Part shown: positions 33,648 to 43,159 of the stretch, piece after piece
Numbering within the stretch: position 1 is the first letter of the stretch
Layout: every line of letters starts with the position of its first letter
Origin: Opitutaceae bacterium
GTDB lineage: Bacteria; Verrucomicrobiota; Verrucomicrobiia; Opitutales; Opitutaceae
Direction: 5' to 3'
Assembly: GCA_016794625.1 (NCBI GenBank)
Contig: JAEUGY010000070.1
Coordinates: forward strand, 112,956 to 176,955
Length of the DNA: 64,000 nucleotides
Position numbers and translations under genes: made by a program
Notes under the pieces: generated by a model
Seen by the model: only the letters and a program-made list of their open reading frames with translations
The model's database searches: none
What the model was told of the DNA's origin: nothing

Positions 33648-35420
33648 ATGACGCACTGGTCCCAATTCTTTATTCCCACCCTGAAGGAAAGTCCGGCCGA
33701 CGCGGAGATTCCATCGCACAAGCTCCTGATCCGTGCGGGTTTAGTTCGAAAGTTAAGCGGCGGATTGTACACCTACATGCCCCTCGGTCTGCGCGTCATG
33801 CAGAAACTGACGGAAATCTGCCGCCAGGAAATCAACGCCGGGGGCGGCATTGAACTCTGGATGCCGCATGTGCATCCCGTGGAAAACTGGCAGGACGGGC
33901 CGCGCTGGGCGGCGGCGCGGGAGATCATGTTCCGGGTCGACAGTGCGGGGGACGGCAAGCGGGGTCCGCGCGAGCCCGAGTTTGTGCTTGGTCCGACGCA
34001 TGAGGAAATCATCACGCCCCTGGTCAAAACCGAGATCACCAGCTACCGGGATCTGCCGAAGAATTTCTACCAGATCGGCACCAAGTTCCGCAACGAGATC
34101 CGCCCGCGGTACGGACTGATGCGGGCCCGCGAGTTCGTCATGATGGATGCGTATTCGTTCGATGCGCACGACGAGGGCGCGGTCAAGAGCTACTTCGCCA
34201 TGAAGTCAGCCTACGAACGTTTCTTCAAGCGGATCGGAGCTCTCGCCATTGCGGTCGAGGCGGATACCGGCGTGATGGGTGGAAGCTATTCGCATGAATT
34301 CATGGTGCCGGCGGAGGTCGGAGACGATGACATCATTTACTGCGAAGAAAGCGGATATGCCGCCAATCGGGAGAAGGCCACCAGCGGACTCGTACCGGCG
34401 GGGTGGGCGGACCCCGCACCCGCTGGAGCCCTCGAAGAGTTTGCCACACCCGGCGTCGTGACCATCGCCGCGCTGGAAGCTGCCCCGTATTCAGTCCCGG
34501 CTGACCAACAGTTCAAGACGCTGGTCTACATCGGCGATGGAAAGCCGTTTCTCGTGGTCCTGCGCGGCTGCGATGAGCTCGAGGAAGCCAAGCTCGGACA
34601 GCTCGGCTTCGGGCTGTTCCGTCCGGCGACACCGGAAGAGATTGTTGCCGTGATGGGGGCAAAACCGGGCAGCCTTGGCACCGTGCGTGGTACCATCGCC
34701 AACCCAGCGGCTCTGGCGGGGATCTTTGCCGACCACGCCGTGCGGCTGATCGGGAACGGCACGACGGGAGCCAACAAGGACGGATTCCACCTCCGGAACG
34801 TCAACGTACAGCGGGATCTCGCGATTGACCGCTTCGGGGATTTCCGGCGGGTCAAGGCGGGGGAACCCTGTCCCAAGTCGGGTCAACCGCTGAAGAGCCG
34901 CCGCGGCATCGAAGTGGGTCACATCTTCAAGCTGGGCACGAAGTACTCCGAGAAGTTCGGTGCGGTGTACACCGACGACCAAAAGCAGTCGCACCCGATG
35001 GTGATGGGCTGCTACGGCATCGGCGTCTCGCGGACCCTGCAGGCCGTGATCGAACAGAGCCACGATGCGGACGGCATTGTCTGGCCGTGGACGGTGGCGC
35101 CATTCCAGGTGTTGATCTGCCTGCTGGATCCCCAGGTATCCGAAGCCCTCGACCTGGCGCGTCGCCTGGCCACTGTGGCCGAACGGGCTGGCGCCGATGT
35201 CCTGATCGACGATCGTATGGAGCGGCCCGGCGTCAAATTCAAGGACGCCGACCTCATTGGGATCCCGCTGCGTTTGACCATCGGCGGCAAGGGACTGAAG
35301 GAAGGCATTGTTGAATTGAAGCGACGCTCCTCGAAAGACGTGGCTAAAGTGTCACTTCCCGAGGCCGAAGCACGACTGAGCGCGGAGATCGCGGCGTTGT
35401 CTGCGGCGGCGGGTGGATAA
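33648..35420 (+). CDS. proS: prolyl-tRNA synthetase (bacterial type)
   Basis: A 590-residue class II synthetase. Motif 1 region (GLYTYMPLGLRVMQKL), motif 2 (FYQIGTKFRNEIRPRYGLMRAREFVMMDAYSF) and motif 3 (GCYGIGVSRTLQAVIEQ) are present. Between motifs 2 and 3 lies the editing insertion (~residues 230-400, with GNGTTGANKDG), which clears Ala-tRNA(Pro). The anticodon-binding domain follows. The ATG at 33648 is chosen. It charges tRNA-Pro in the cytoplasm; length agrees with the long bacterial form. Confidence 0.96.
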   Translation: MTHWSQFFIPTLKESPADAEIPSHKLLIRAGLVRKLSGGLYTYMPLGLRVMQKLTEICRQEINAGGGIELWMPHVHPVENWQDGPRWAAAREIMFRVDSAGDGKRGPREPEFVLGPTHEEIITPLVKTEITSYRDLPKNFYQIGTKFRNEIRPRYGLMRAREFVMMDAYSFDAHDEGAVKSYFAMKSAYERFFKRIGALAIAVEADTGVMGGSYSHEFMVPAEVGDDDIIYCEESGYAANREKATSGLVPAGWADPAPAGALEEFATPGVVTIAALEAAPYSVPADQQFKTLVYIGDGKPFLVVLRGCDELEEAKLGQLGFGLFRPATPEEIVAVMGAKPGSLGTVRGTIANPAALAGIFADHAVRLIGNGTTGANKDGFHLRNVNVQRDLAIDRFGDFRRVKAGEPCPKSGQPLKSRRGIEVGHIFKLGTKYSEKFGAVYTDDQKQSHPMVMGCYGIGVSRTLQAVIEQSHDADGIVWPWTVAPFQVLICLLDPQVSEALDLARRLATVAERAGADVLIDDRMERPGVKFKDADLIGIPLRLTIGGKGLKEGIVELKRRSSKDVAKVSLPEAEARLSAEIAALSAAAGG

Positions 35421-35453
35421 TTGGCCCCAAGTGACCATGGTTCCAGTCTAGGC

Positions 35454-35756
35454 ATGAGTCCGCGCAATAAAACACAACCCGACCCGGAAGGCAGCTCCGC
35501 CACGGCCACCGCGTTGGAGGGTCGCTGGAACGTGGTGGTACTGAACGACCCGGTGAACCTGATGTCGTATGTCGTCTTGGTCTTCAAGAAGGTGTTCGGT
35601 TTCAGTGAAGTGACGGCCCGCAAACACATGCTTGAGGTCCATGAGCAGGGACGCTCGGTCGTGTGGAGCGGGGTCCGGGAACAGGCGGAGCACTATGCCT
35701 TCACCCTGCAGCACTGGCACCTGCACACCGTGCTCGAATCTGATGAAGCGCATTGA
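35454..35756 (+). CDS. clpS: ClpS-like adaptor protein
   Basis: A 100-residue protein with the ClpS core: WNVVVLNDPVNLMSYVVLVFKKVFGFSEVTARKHMLEVHEQGRS in shortened form of the usual fold, including the N-degron-pocket asparagine and aspartate (LNDP) and the helix ending HEQG. It delivers N-end-rule substrates to ClpA or ClpC. The first ~23 residues are an unstructured tail, as usual. It begins 33 bases after proS and overlaps the next gene by 14 bases. Confidence 0.88.
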   Translation: MSPRNKTQPDPEGSSATATALEGRWNVVVLNDPVNLMSYVVLVFKKVFGFSEVTARKHMLEVHEQGRSVVWSGVREQAEHYAFTLQHWHLHTVLESDEAH

Positions 35757-36204
35757 GGTCAAATTGAGTCTGCCCGTGGTGGCTCCGTTGCTTGATGTGA
35801 TCAAGGAAGTGGCCGATTCGCTGTCGACCGACTTGGCGGCGTCGAACACCCTCGCGGAGGTCGAGACCGAGTTGCGTGACACCTGGCGCGACGAGCTGCT
35901 GTTGTCTCAGAACGAGGAAGTGAAGCAGCTGCTGGCACTCTTCGACACCGAGTTTTTCGCCACCGGCGTGGTGGCATTCGATGGCTCCAATGCCGAGCCC
36001 ATCGTTCGAGCGTGCGCGGCCATTCGACTCCGTTTGCGAGAACGCTTCCTTCTCGATCTAAAGGAAGACGTGCTTGAGTCCGGTGACATTGAATTGGAGG
36101 CGCTGGACGAGCCCGGGCGACGGGCGTTCATGTGCTATCTTTTTCTGGCCACGATTCAGGAGCTGATCATTCAGCATCTGGACTCTTCGATTTTGGAGAA
36201 CTGA
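35743..36204 (+). CDS. hypothetical protein overlapping clpS (DUF2017-like?)
   Basis: A 153-residue acidic helical protein. The ATG at 35743 lies inside clpS (14-base overlap), implying translational coupling. In actinobacteria clpS is followed by a DUF2017 gene of similar size and helical character; this may be an equivalent, but similarity is not clear by eye. A role linked to ClpS-dependent proteolysis is inference from coupling only. Confidence 0.65.
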   Translation: MKRIEVKLSLPVVAPLLDVIKEVADSLSTDLAASNTLAEVETELRDTWRDELLLSQNEEVKQLLALFDTEFFATGVVAFDGSNAEPIVRACAAIRLRLRERFLLDLKEDVLESGDIELEALDEPGRRAFMCYLFLATIQELIIQHLDSSILEN

Positions 36205-36218
36205 GGACGGCTCAACCG

Positions 36219-36728
36219 ATGGACCCGCGGCCCAGCCGAGGAATGAACGACAACGACGGAGTTGCGACCATCGGCAGGTGCCCGGTGTGTTCCCGGCGCG
36301 TTGCGAAATCACCCCGTTCGCCGAGTTACTGCAGCGTCGGGTGTGCGCTCGCGGCCGGCGTCCCCCGGGATCGAGAGGGCAACTTTCCGATCACAACGCC
36401 ACTCATTGTCGGCCTCGCCTTCTTTTTTGTCGCCTTCAATCAGATCCTGTTCGCCGTACTGGCCCGGATCGTCGATCCCGAATCCGGCGGGTTGATTCGA
36501 ACCCTCTTTCTGGTGAGCTGGGGCTGTGGCCTCGCGTTCTGGATCGGACTTGCGATCATGCAGTTAAAGGTCGGCGCCCGAGCTACGGGCGACGTGCTTA
36601 TCCTGGCGGGCACCGCCGTTCTGCTCGTGGCTTCGTGGGTTTTGGAGTCCGGCGGTTGCGCGAGTGGTGGTACGCTGGTGCTGATCGCCTGGGGTCTGCG
36701 GGGATGGTTTGGAAGGAAATCGGGCTAG
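36219..36728 (+). CDS. small zinc-ribbon membrane protein
   Basis: A 169-residue protein with a DUF2116/YacG-like N-terminal treble-clef pattern (C-P-V-C-S-R-R then YCSVGC) followed by three or four transmembrane helices. The Cys set suggests one zinc ion. It lies 14 bases after the preceding gene on the same strand. ATG 36243 is an alternative start. No function is known. Confidence 0.65.
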   Translation: MDPRPSRGMNDNDGVATIGRCPVCSRRVAKSPRSPSYCSVGCALAAGVPRDREGNFPITTPLIVGLAFFFVAFNQILFAVLARIVDPESGGLIRTLFLVSWGCGLAFWIGLAIMQLKVGARATGDVLILAGTAVLLVASWVLESGGCASGGTLVLIAWGLRGWFGRKSG

Positions 36729-36975
36729 AGGAACTGCCTTCTCATTTGACGGCGACCCTCACCGCCGTACGGTGCTGGCTGACACCCTGCAGTGTTCGAG
36801 GTGCTTTCAATAACTGCTCTTTGCCTTTGAAATAACACGGGAGCCGCGAAATCGACGGTGGATGCTAGGCCGTAAATCGGAAAGCATGAAGCCGTCTAGT
36901 GGCGCCCACCTTAGCTTAAAAAGGTCTTGAGCCTTTGAGTACACGGCACAGGTGGGGTGTCTCCTTCCCTTTCGC

Positions 36976-37323
36976 ATGAACCCTCACGAATACACGGCGC
37001 TTCACATCCTTCACGTCCTGTCCGGCCTCGTCCTGATTGGCTTCACCTTCTATGCGTTTGCCGCGCCGGCGGAGGCGAGGAAGCGCGTCATGATCTGGAC
37101 CGGTGTCGCAAACCTGTTGATCCTCCTTACCGGGATCCGCATGTGGCAGGGTCTCTACCAGTTTGGCGGCGGTTGGGCGGTCGTGAAGATCGTATCCTGG
37201 CTGGGGTTGGCCGCGATCGCCGGTCTGGCCTTCCGCAAACGCGAAAAGGCAGGGGCTTACCTTTGGATCACCCTGGCCCTCGCCACGGTGTCGGTGGTGA
37301 TGGTTTACGCGCGGCCCTTCTGA
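36976..37323 (+). CDS. small four-helix membrane protein
   Basis: A 115-residue protein with four predicted transmembrane helices and short loops (ALHILHVLSGLVLIGFTFYAF, then VMIWTGVANLLILLTGI and so on). It resembles the SirB/CopD-like small membrane families by layout but no firm family is seen. A 247-base gap precedes it, holding an inverted repeat CCCACCT / AGGTGGG (36905-36911, 36950-36956) and no clear ORF. Confidence 0.6.
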   Translation: MNPHEYTALHILHVLSGLVLIGFTFYAFAAPAEARKRVMIWTGVANLLILLTGIRMWQGLYQFGGGWAVVKIVSWLGLAAIAGLAFRKREKAGAYLWITLALATVSVVMVYARPF

Positions 37324-37440
37324 GCGCGCAATCTGCCGTTGCCGGTCCCCGGGGGGAGAGCGATCCGGAATGGACGCGGCGCTTCCCCCGACCGATCCGG
37401 GCCAATCCGCACGGGGATGATGTTCTGATACCGACTGACG

Positions 37441-39636
37441 ATGGATACCCTGTGCGGGATCTGGGTGGCTCCGGACGGCGTTGTCCATCTCAGCGTGGCC
37501 ACAGCCGACGGGGGGAGGGTGACACGCACGGAGTCCTTTCGCCCGTTTTATTGGGCCAAGGAGCCGTTGTCCGCGACCGCTCCGGAAGGACTCACGGCTG
37601 CTGAACTGAAGGGTGCGGGCCCGTTTCGCTGGTTGCTACATGCCGCCAACCTTGACGCGTACGAGTCCGGTCTCGCCTGGGCCAAGGCCGAGGGATTGAG
37701 CTACGACGTACTGCGTCCCCTCGAGAGCCAATACCTGCTGCAGACCCGACAGCGCCTCTACCACAATCTCCCTTTTTCACAGCTGCGCCGGTGCCAGTTG
37801 GACATCGAGACCGGCTCTGCCGACGGCTCCTTCAGTGACGCCTCGCAGGCCGGCGACCGCGTTCTGGCGATTGGACTGCAGTGCGGTGCACGGCAGTGCA
37901 CGCTGGTGCTCGAAGCGCCGACCGATGAGGGGGAACGCTCCCTTTTGGAGCGGTTCAACGGGGTGCTGGCCGAGCTGGATCCGGATGTCATCGAGGGGCA
38001 CAACCTCTTCAAATTCGATCTGGACTACCTTCGGCAGCGCTGCCGTCGCTTCAAGGTCGCCTGCTCCTGGGGCCGGTTCGGGCAAAAGGCGGTCTGGCGC
38101 AACAGCCGGTTCAAGGTGGCGGAACGGCAGATTGACTTCCCGCGGTGCGACATCCCGGGTCGCACCGTAGTGGATACGTACCTGCTGGTGCAGCTCTACG
38201 ATATCGCGGCGCGGGAGCTGCCTTCGTATGGTTTGAAGGAGGTGGCGGTGGCCTTTGGCATCACTCCGGAAGACGCGGCGGAGAGCGGAGCGCGCACCTA
38301 CATCGCCGGCCCCGCCCTGCAAGCCGCGTTCGTGCAGGAGCGGGAGCGGTTTCTCAGTTACCTGGCGGATGACCTGCGGGAGACGCGTAGTGTCGCGGAC
38401 CGACTGCTGCCGACCTACTTTGAGCAGGCCAAGACCTTCCCGATCCTCTTTCAAGAAGCCACCCTGCGCGGAACGACCACGAAGATCGATTTGCTTTTTC
38501 TCGAGGAGTATTATCACGCCCGGCAGGCTTGCCCGGAGCCGCCCGAGATTCAGCCCTTTGAAGGGGGATACACGCGCAGTTTTCAGGAAGGGGTTTTCCG
38601 TCACGTCCTGCATTTCGACGTGGCCTCGCTCTATCCGAGTCTGCTGCTCGCGATGGCGCGAAATCCCGTGAACGACTCGCTGGGTGTGTTCGTACCGCTC
38701 CTTTCCCGGTTACGTAGCTACCGGTTGACGTTCAAACAACGCGCCCGCCAGGCGCCCACGGAGGAGGAACGGGCGGAGGCGGATGCCCGTCAGGCTAGCT
38801 TCAAGATCCTCATCAATTCGTTTTATGGCTATCTTGGGTTTGCGGGCGCCCGGTTCGGGGATGGGGAACTCGCGAGTGAAGTGACCCGACGGGGACGTGA
38901 TCTTCTGCTCGCCCTGATCGAGGCCTTTGCAGCCGAGGGATGCGTCGTGCTCGAGGCGGATACCGACGGCATCTACCTTTCGTCCGAGGCGTATTTCGAC
39001 CAGCCCGAGGCGTTGCTGGCCCGGGTGGCACCGATCCTGCCAGCGGGCATCGATCTGGAGTACGATGGACGCTACCGTGCGATGTTCTGCTACAAGGCGA
39101 AGAACTATGCGCTCTACGACGGACGCCGCGTCACCCTGAAGGGCAGCGCGCTGCGTTCCCGTGGCATGGAACCATATCTCAAGCGTCTCTCCGATCATCT
39201 GATTCACTTCCTGTTGGGTGTGCGGCCGGATTCGCCCGTGCCGGCGATGGAGGCCATGCGTGCGCAAATCACGGCGCGAACGTTGCCGGTGGCAGATCTC
39301 GCCAAGACGGAAAATCTCAGTCAGAGCTCCGATTCCTACGAGCGACTGATCGCCGGGGGCGGCAAGCCGCGCCGGGCCAGTGCGGAGGCCGGACTCCAGA
39401 TGACGCCCCGGCCAGCGATGGGCGATCGAGTGACCTACTATCTCACGACAAAAGTGAAGGGAAAAACCAGCGACTGGCAGCGAGCTCGACCGGTGTCCTT
39501 GTTCGACCCCGTGTCCGCCCCCTACGATGTCGACGGCTATCTCAAGCGGATCGACGACTGGTGGGAGCGCTACGGCCTGTTTCTCGGCGCTACGCCGAAG
39601 CGGACGGGCGACCAGGATGAACTGATCCTGGAGTAG
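37441..39636 (+). CDS. family B DNA polymerase (Pol II-like)
   Basis: A 731-residue polymerase with both active sites intact. Exonuclease: DIET at 121-124, HNLFKFD at 188-194, and Y308-x3-D312. Polymerase: DVASLYPS with D394, K456-ILINSFYG as motif B, and motif C EADTDG with D508 and D510, followed by a KAKNY block. Motif C has DTDG where most family B enzymes have YGDTDS; both metal-binding aspartates are kept. It is shorter than E. coli Pol II (783). Likely role is damage-tolerant or repair synthesis with proofreading, inferred from family. No accessory factor is adjacent. Confidence 0.92.
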   Translation: MDTLCGIWVAPDGVVHLSVATADGGRVTRTESFRPFYWAKEPLSATAPEGLTAAELKGAGPFRWLLHAANLDAYESGLAWAKAEGLSYDVLRPLESQYLLQTRQRLYHNLPFSQLRRCQLDIETGSADGSFSDASQAGDRVLAIGLQCGARQCTLVLEAPTDEGERSLLERFNGVLAELDPDVIEGHNLFKFDLDYLRQRCRRFKVACSWGRFGQKAVWRNSRFKVAERQIDFPRCDIPGRTVVDTYLLVQLYDIAARELPSYGLKEVAVAFGITPEDAAESGARTYIAGPALQAAFVQERERFLSYLADDLRETRSVADRLLPTYFEQAKTFPILFQEATLRGTTTKIDLLFLEEYYHARQACPEPPEIQPFEGGYTRSFQEGVFRHVLHFDVASLYPSLLLAMARNPVNDSLGVFVPLLSRLRSYRLTFKQRARQAPTEEERAEADARQASFKILINSFYGYLGFAGARFGDGELASEVTRRGRDLLLALIEAFAAEGCVVLEADTDGIYLSSEAYFDQPEALLARVAPILPAGIDLEYDGRYRAMFCYKAKNYALYDGRRVTLKGSALRSRGMEPYLKRLSDHLIHFLLGVRPDSPVPAMEAMRAQITARTLPVADLAKTENLSQSSDSYERLIAGGGKPRRASAEAGLQMTPRPAMGDRVTYYLTTKVKGKTSDWQRARPVSLFDPVSAPYDVDGYLKRIDDWWERYGLFLGATPKRTGDQDELILE

Positions 39637-39750
39637 GCCTGCCCGGCGCGGCCTGCACCCGAACAGGGCTCAGCGCCGGAACATGCGTTTAGGAATGGGA
39701 GGCCCGGACGTTCGGCGACACCGGCGCAATGGTCCGGTGCCGCGACTCCG

Positions 39751-41964
39751 TCATGACCATCGCAGATCGTTTTTCGAGATCGGAAGCGTGCGAATGCGTT
39801 TGCCGCACGCGGCGTAAACCGCGTTACACACCGCCGGAGTGAGGGGAGGCAAGGCGGGTTCGCCGATTCCGGTTGGCTGGTGGTCGGTCAGCAGGAAATG
39901 CGTCTCCACCTTGGGTGCGTCCGTGATGCGGAGCAGGGGATACTCGTGGAAGTTCGACTGGACGATGCGGCCCTTTTCCAAGTCGAGCTCCTGATAAGCG
40001 GCGCTGAGCGCATCCATGATGGAACCTTCGACCTGATTGTCCGCCCCGCTTGGATTGATGATCTGCGAACCGACATCGCCCACCACGACCACGCGGTCGA
40101 CCTTGAGCACGCCCTCTTTGGACACGGTGACCTCGGCGACATTGGCAAAGTAGCCTCGGTGGCTGAAATGAAAGGCAATGCCTCGCCCCCGACCCTTGGG
40201 CAGGGGTTTGCCCCAGCCCGATTTTTCGGCGACCAGTTTCACCACCCCGCGCATGCGGCCGGCGTCGTATGCATTGGGACGTTCACCCGGTGTCGAAACC
40301 ACCGCCTTGTCACCCAGGAGGGCAAGACGCAGTTCCACCGGATCGCGTCCCCCGGCGGCGGCCAGTTCGTCGATGAAACTTTGGATTACCCACGAAAAAA
40401 CGCAGCTTCCCGGGGCACGCCAGGGGCCCATGGGGATGCCGGTGTCGATCACGGTCATTTCCGCCTGATAGTGCGGGAGAAACCGAGCGGGAAATTCGTC
40501 AGCGCTCAGCGAGCCGCCGCTGCCTGGGCGGCCGCGGTTTCCGAAGGTGACGAAGTGATTCTGCCAGGCGGCGATGGCGCCGCTCTCGTCGACCGCGCCC
40601 TTGAGGAAGTGAACGCCACCCGGCCGGTAGTGATCGTGGCGCAGGTCATCCTCGCGCGACCACGTCAGCTTCACCGGAGCGGGCACGCGCATGGCGATGG
40701 CGGCCGCCTCAATCATGAAATCGCTGCTCAGACGACGGCCGAAGCCTCCGCCCATGCGGGTGATGTTGACCTTGATCTTGTCCTTCGCGAGTCCGAACAC
40801 CTCGTTGATCAAGTCCGGACCGCCCGCGGGCCGCTGGGAGGGCGCCCAGAGTTCCATCACGCCGTCCTTGAACCACGCCGTGCAGTTCTGCGGCTCGAGA
40901 TTGGCGTGGGAGATGAAGGGATACGTGTAGACCGCTTCAACTTTGCGTGAGGCCGCGGCCAGCCGGGCGGGAGCGTCGCCGTCCTTGCGCAGGCTTTGTT
41001 TGCCCGGTTGGGGTCCGAGTTCGGAGGCCTTGGCTAGGAAACCGGTCCAGGAATCGTTCGCATGCGGACCTTCATCCCACGTTACCTTCAGCTGGCGGCG
41101 GGCGCTGAATGCCGCCCAGGTCGAATCGGCCACGATGGCGACCCCTGGCATCAGACCGGTGAGGTTGGAGGTACCCTCGATCACGAAGGCGTCTTTGACG
41201 CCGGGGAGGGACTTGACCGTGTCGAGATTCGCCTGGAGGACCTTCCCCCCGAAAACCGGGCACTTTTCGAACACCGCGTAAAGCATGCCGGGCAGCTTCT
41301 GATCGATGCCGAACAGCGGCTGACCGGTCACAATCGCGGGATTGTCGACGCCCGTGATGCGACGTCCGATCACCTTGAAGTCCTTCGGTGCCTTGAGCGT
41401 GATGGTCTTGGCATCAGGAACTGGCAGCTTGGCGGCGTCGGCGGCGAGCTCGCCATAACCGAGCGAGCGACCGCTCCCCGGATGCAGCACGCGCGCGTTC
41501 TCGGCGCGACATTCGGAGGCCGGGACCGACCATCGTTGTGCAGCCGCCGCAATCAGCATATGTCGGGCCGTGGCGCCGACCTGACGAAGCGGCGTGTAGC
41601 ATCGCGGAGTGGTCGTGCTCCCGCCGGCAAACTGCGCGCCATAGGCGGCATCCAGCGGTACCAGCTCGACCGAGACCTGACGCCAGTCCACCTCCAGCTC
41701 TTCCGCCACCAGCATGGGCATGGACGTCTTGACGCCCTGGCCGCACTCGGGCGTATGGGCTGCGATGTAGACGACGCCGTCGGACCCGATCCGCACGAAG
41801 GCATTCAGTGTGGCGCCGCCGCCCGCACCCTTCAACACCGGCGCCGCCGCTTCGGCTTCGTCGGTGAACGAAAGGCAGGTGCCCAGCACGAGTCCGCCTC
41901 CCGCCAAACCGGAAATGCGGAGGAAACCACGTCGATCCATGGGTTGGGTGAGGAGCGTGCTCAT
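39751..41964 (-). CDS. molybdenum hydroxylase large subunit (IorB-like)
   Basis: A 737-residue protein with a Tat-type leader ([16 protein letters not shown]). It belongs to the xanthine dehydrogenase/aldehyde oxidase family, isoquinoline-1-oxidoreductase beta type: [35 protein letters not shown] and [21 protein letters not shown] are molybdopterin-binding blocks. It oxidises aldehydes or N-heterocycles using water. The start overlaps the stop of the iron-sulfur subunit gene by 4 bases. The Tat leader means the complex is periplasmic or membrane-bound. Substrate unknown. Confidence 0.9.
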   Translation of the reverse strand: MSTLLTQPMDRRGFLRISGLAGGGLVLGTCLSFTDEAEAAAPVLKGAGGGATLNAFVRIGSDGVVYIAAHTPECGQGVKTSMPMLVAEELEVDWRQVSVELVPLDAAYGAQFAGGSTTTPRCYTPLRQVGATARHMLIAAAAQRWSVPASECRAENARVLHPGSGRSLGYGELAADAAKLPVPDAKTITLKAPKDFKVIGRRITGVDNPAIVTGQPLFGIDQKLPGMLYAVFEKCPVFGGKVLQANLDTVKSLPGVKDAFVIEGTSNLTGLMPGVAIVADSTWAAFSARRQLKVTWDEGPHANDSWTGFLAKASELGPQPGKQSLRKDGDAPARLAAASRKVEAVYTYPFISHANLEPQNCTAWFKDGVMELWAPSQRPAGGPDLINEVFGLAKDKIKVNITRMGGGFGRRLSSDFMIEAAAIAMRVPAPVKLTWSREDDLRHDHYRPGGVHFLKGAVDESGAIAAWQNHFVTFGNRGRPGSGGSLSADEFPARFLPHYQAEMTVIDTGIPMGPWRAPGSCVFSWVIQSFIDELAAAGGRDPVELRLALLGDKAVVSTPGERPNAYDAGRMRGVVKLVAEKSGWGKPLPKGRGRGIAFHFSHRGYFANVAEVTVSKEGVLKVDRVVVVGDVGSQIINPSGADNQVEGSIMDALSAAYQELDLEKGRIVQSNFHEYPLLRITDAPKVETHFLLTDHQPTGIGEPALPPLTPAVCNAVYAACGKRIRTLPISKNDLRWS

Positions 41965-42437
41965 GATGACACCGCCTTTCCGGCGGCCAACTCGGCCGCC
42001 CGGTGAATACCTTGCCGGATGCGTTGGTAAGTGGCGCAACGACACAGATTTCCCGCCATGGCGTTCGTGATGTCCTCGTCCGAGGGTTTGGGGTTGGCCT
42101 TGAGCAGAGCCGCCGCCGCCATGATCTGACCTGACTGACAGTAACCGCATTGAGCGACATCTTCGTCGACCCAAGCCTTCTGCAGCGGATGACTGCCGTC
42201 GGCGGAAAGTCCTTCAATCGTCGTGATTTGCATACCTACCGCCGTGCCCACTGGCATCTGGCACGACCGCATGGGCACCCCATTGATATGGATGGTACAG
42301 GCACCGCAGACGCCCATGCCGCATCCATACTTGGTCCCGACGAGGTCAAGGTGATCCCTCAACACCCACAGGAGCGGGGTATCCGAGGGCACGTTGACCG
42401 TGCGTGTCTGGCCGTTGATCTTGAGGGTATAGGTCAT
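41961..42437 (-). CDS. [2Fe-2S] subunit of molybdenum hydroxylase (IorA-like)
   Basis: A 158-residue protein with an N-terminal plant-ferredoxin-type cluster motif (C-G-M-G-V-C-G-A-C, then a fourth Cys in RSC) and a C-terminal helical domain with the second cluster (CGYCQSG, CRCATY). It passes electrons from the molybdenum centre of the large subunit, encoded just downstream with 4-base overlap, to an acceptor such as a cytochrome. No FAD subunit is present, as usual for the Ior/two-subunit class. Confidence 0.93.
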   Translation of the reverse strand: MTYTLKINGQTRTVNVPSDTPLLWVLRDHLDLVGTKYGCGMGVCGACTIHINGVPMRSCQMPVGTAVGMQITTIEGLSADGSHPLQKAWVDEDVAQCGYCQSGQIMAAAALLKANPKPSDEDITNAMAGNLCRCATYQRIRQGIHRAAELAAGKAVSS

Positions 42438-42577
42438 GGGCAGAAGGGGAGAAAACGGACACTAAGAGAGACGGATGCGTTCGCCGCCAAAACGTACGAC
42501 GCTGAGACAGTAGGGGCCACCCCTGCCGCGTCAACCCGGGGCGATGCAGTTTCTGACGATGACCAGACCGCGGAGCC

Positions 42578-43108
42578 CTAGGCCTTCGAGGCGCTGCGTC
42601 GCGCCACCCACTCGATGACCACCTCGTCATGGTCGCGACTGCGCCAGATCAAAGCCAGGAACTCCGCTGGGTGAATGTCGTGGGTTCGGAAGAAGTTCCG
42701 GTCGCCACCGCAACTGTACATCAGGCTTGGCGGGAGTTCGCCCCGCAGCTTGGCCCGCGCCTTGGGCAGGATGCGCGGCAGCCAGGCAATCCCGGCCGCC
42801 TCGGCATGCTTGGGTGGCAGAGAATCCTCGGAGAGCACGGTCGTGCTGGGCTGGCCGTTCTGCACATTCAAGAAGTAGTCGCGGCGCACCATCTCAATCA
42901 GAAGGGCCCGGTCGTACCCGGGTTCGCCTCCGTTCACGTCGTCCTCGGCGTAGTCATAGAGATGCTGCACCGCGATGCCATTTTGGGCGAGGAAGGCGGC
43001 TTCCGCCGGAGTGACCAGGCCTTGCGCACCCCGATGGCCGCGGCGGTAGGCGTCGACCGCCTTGATATAAAGAGCGCGGAACTGGTCGGCAAAAACGTAA
43101 TGTTTCAT
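42578..43108 (-). CDS. hypothetical protein
   Basis: A 176-residue protein with no recognised family. It starts MKHYVFADQFRALYIKAVDAY and has the segment NGIAVQHLYDYAEDDVN; the composition suggests a soluble alpha/beta fold. It lies 51 bases downstream of the RNase R gene on the same strand, and 141 bases upstream of the IorA gene. Function unknown. Confidence 0.65.
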   Translation of the reverse strand: MKHYVFADQFRALYIKAVDAYRRGHRGAQGLVTPAEAAFLAQNGIAVQHLYDYAEDDVNGGEPGYDRALLIEMVRRDYFLNVQNGQPSTTVLSEDSLPPKHAEAAGIAWLPRILPKARAKLRGELPPSLMYSCGGDRNFFRTHDIHPAEFLALIWRSRDHDEVVIEWVARRSASKA

Positions 43109-43159
43109 GGGTGGCAGGAAGCTAGTGAAGATCGGCAGGATTGCCAGCCGGCTCGCGGA

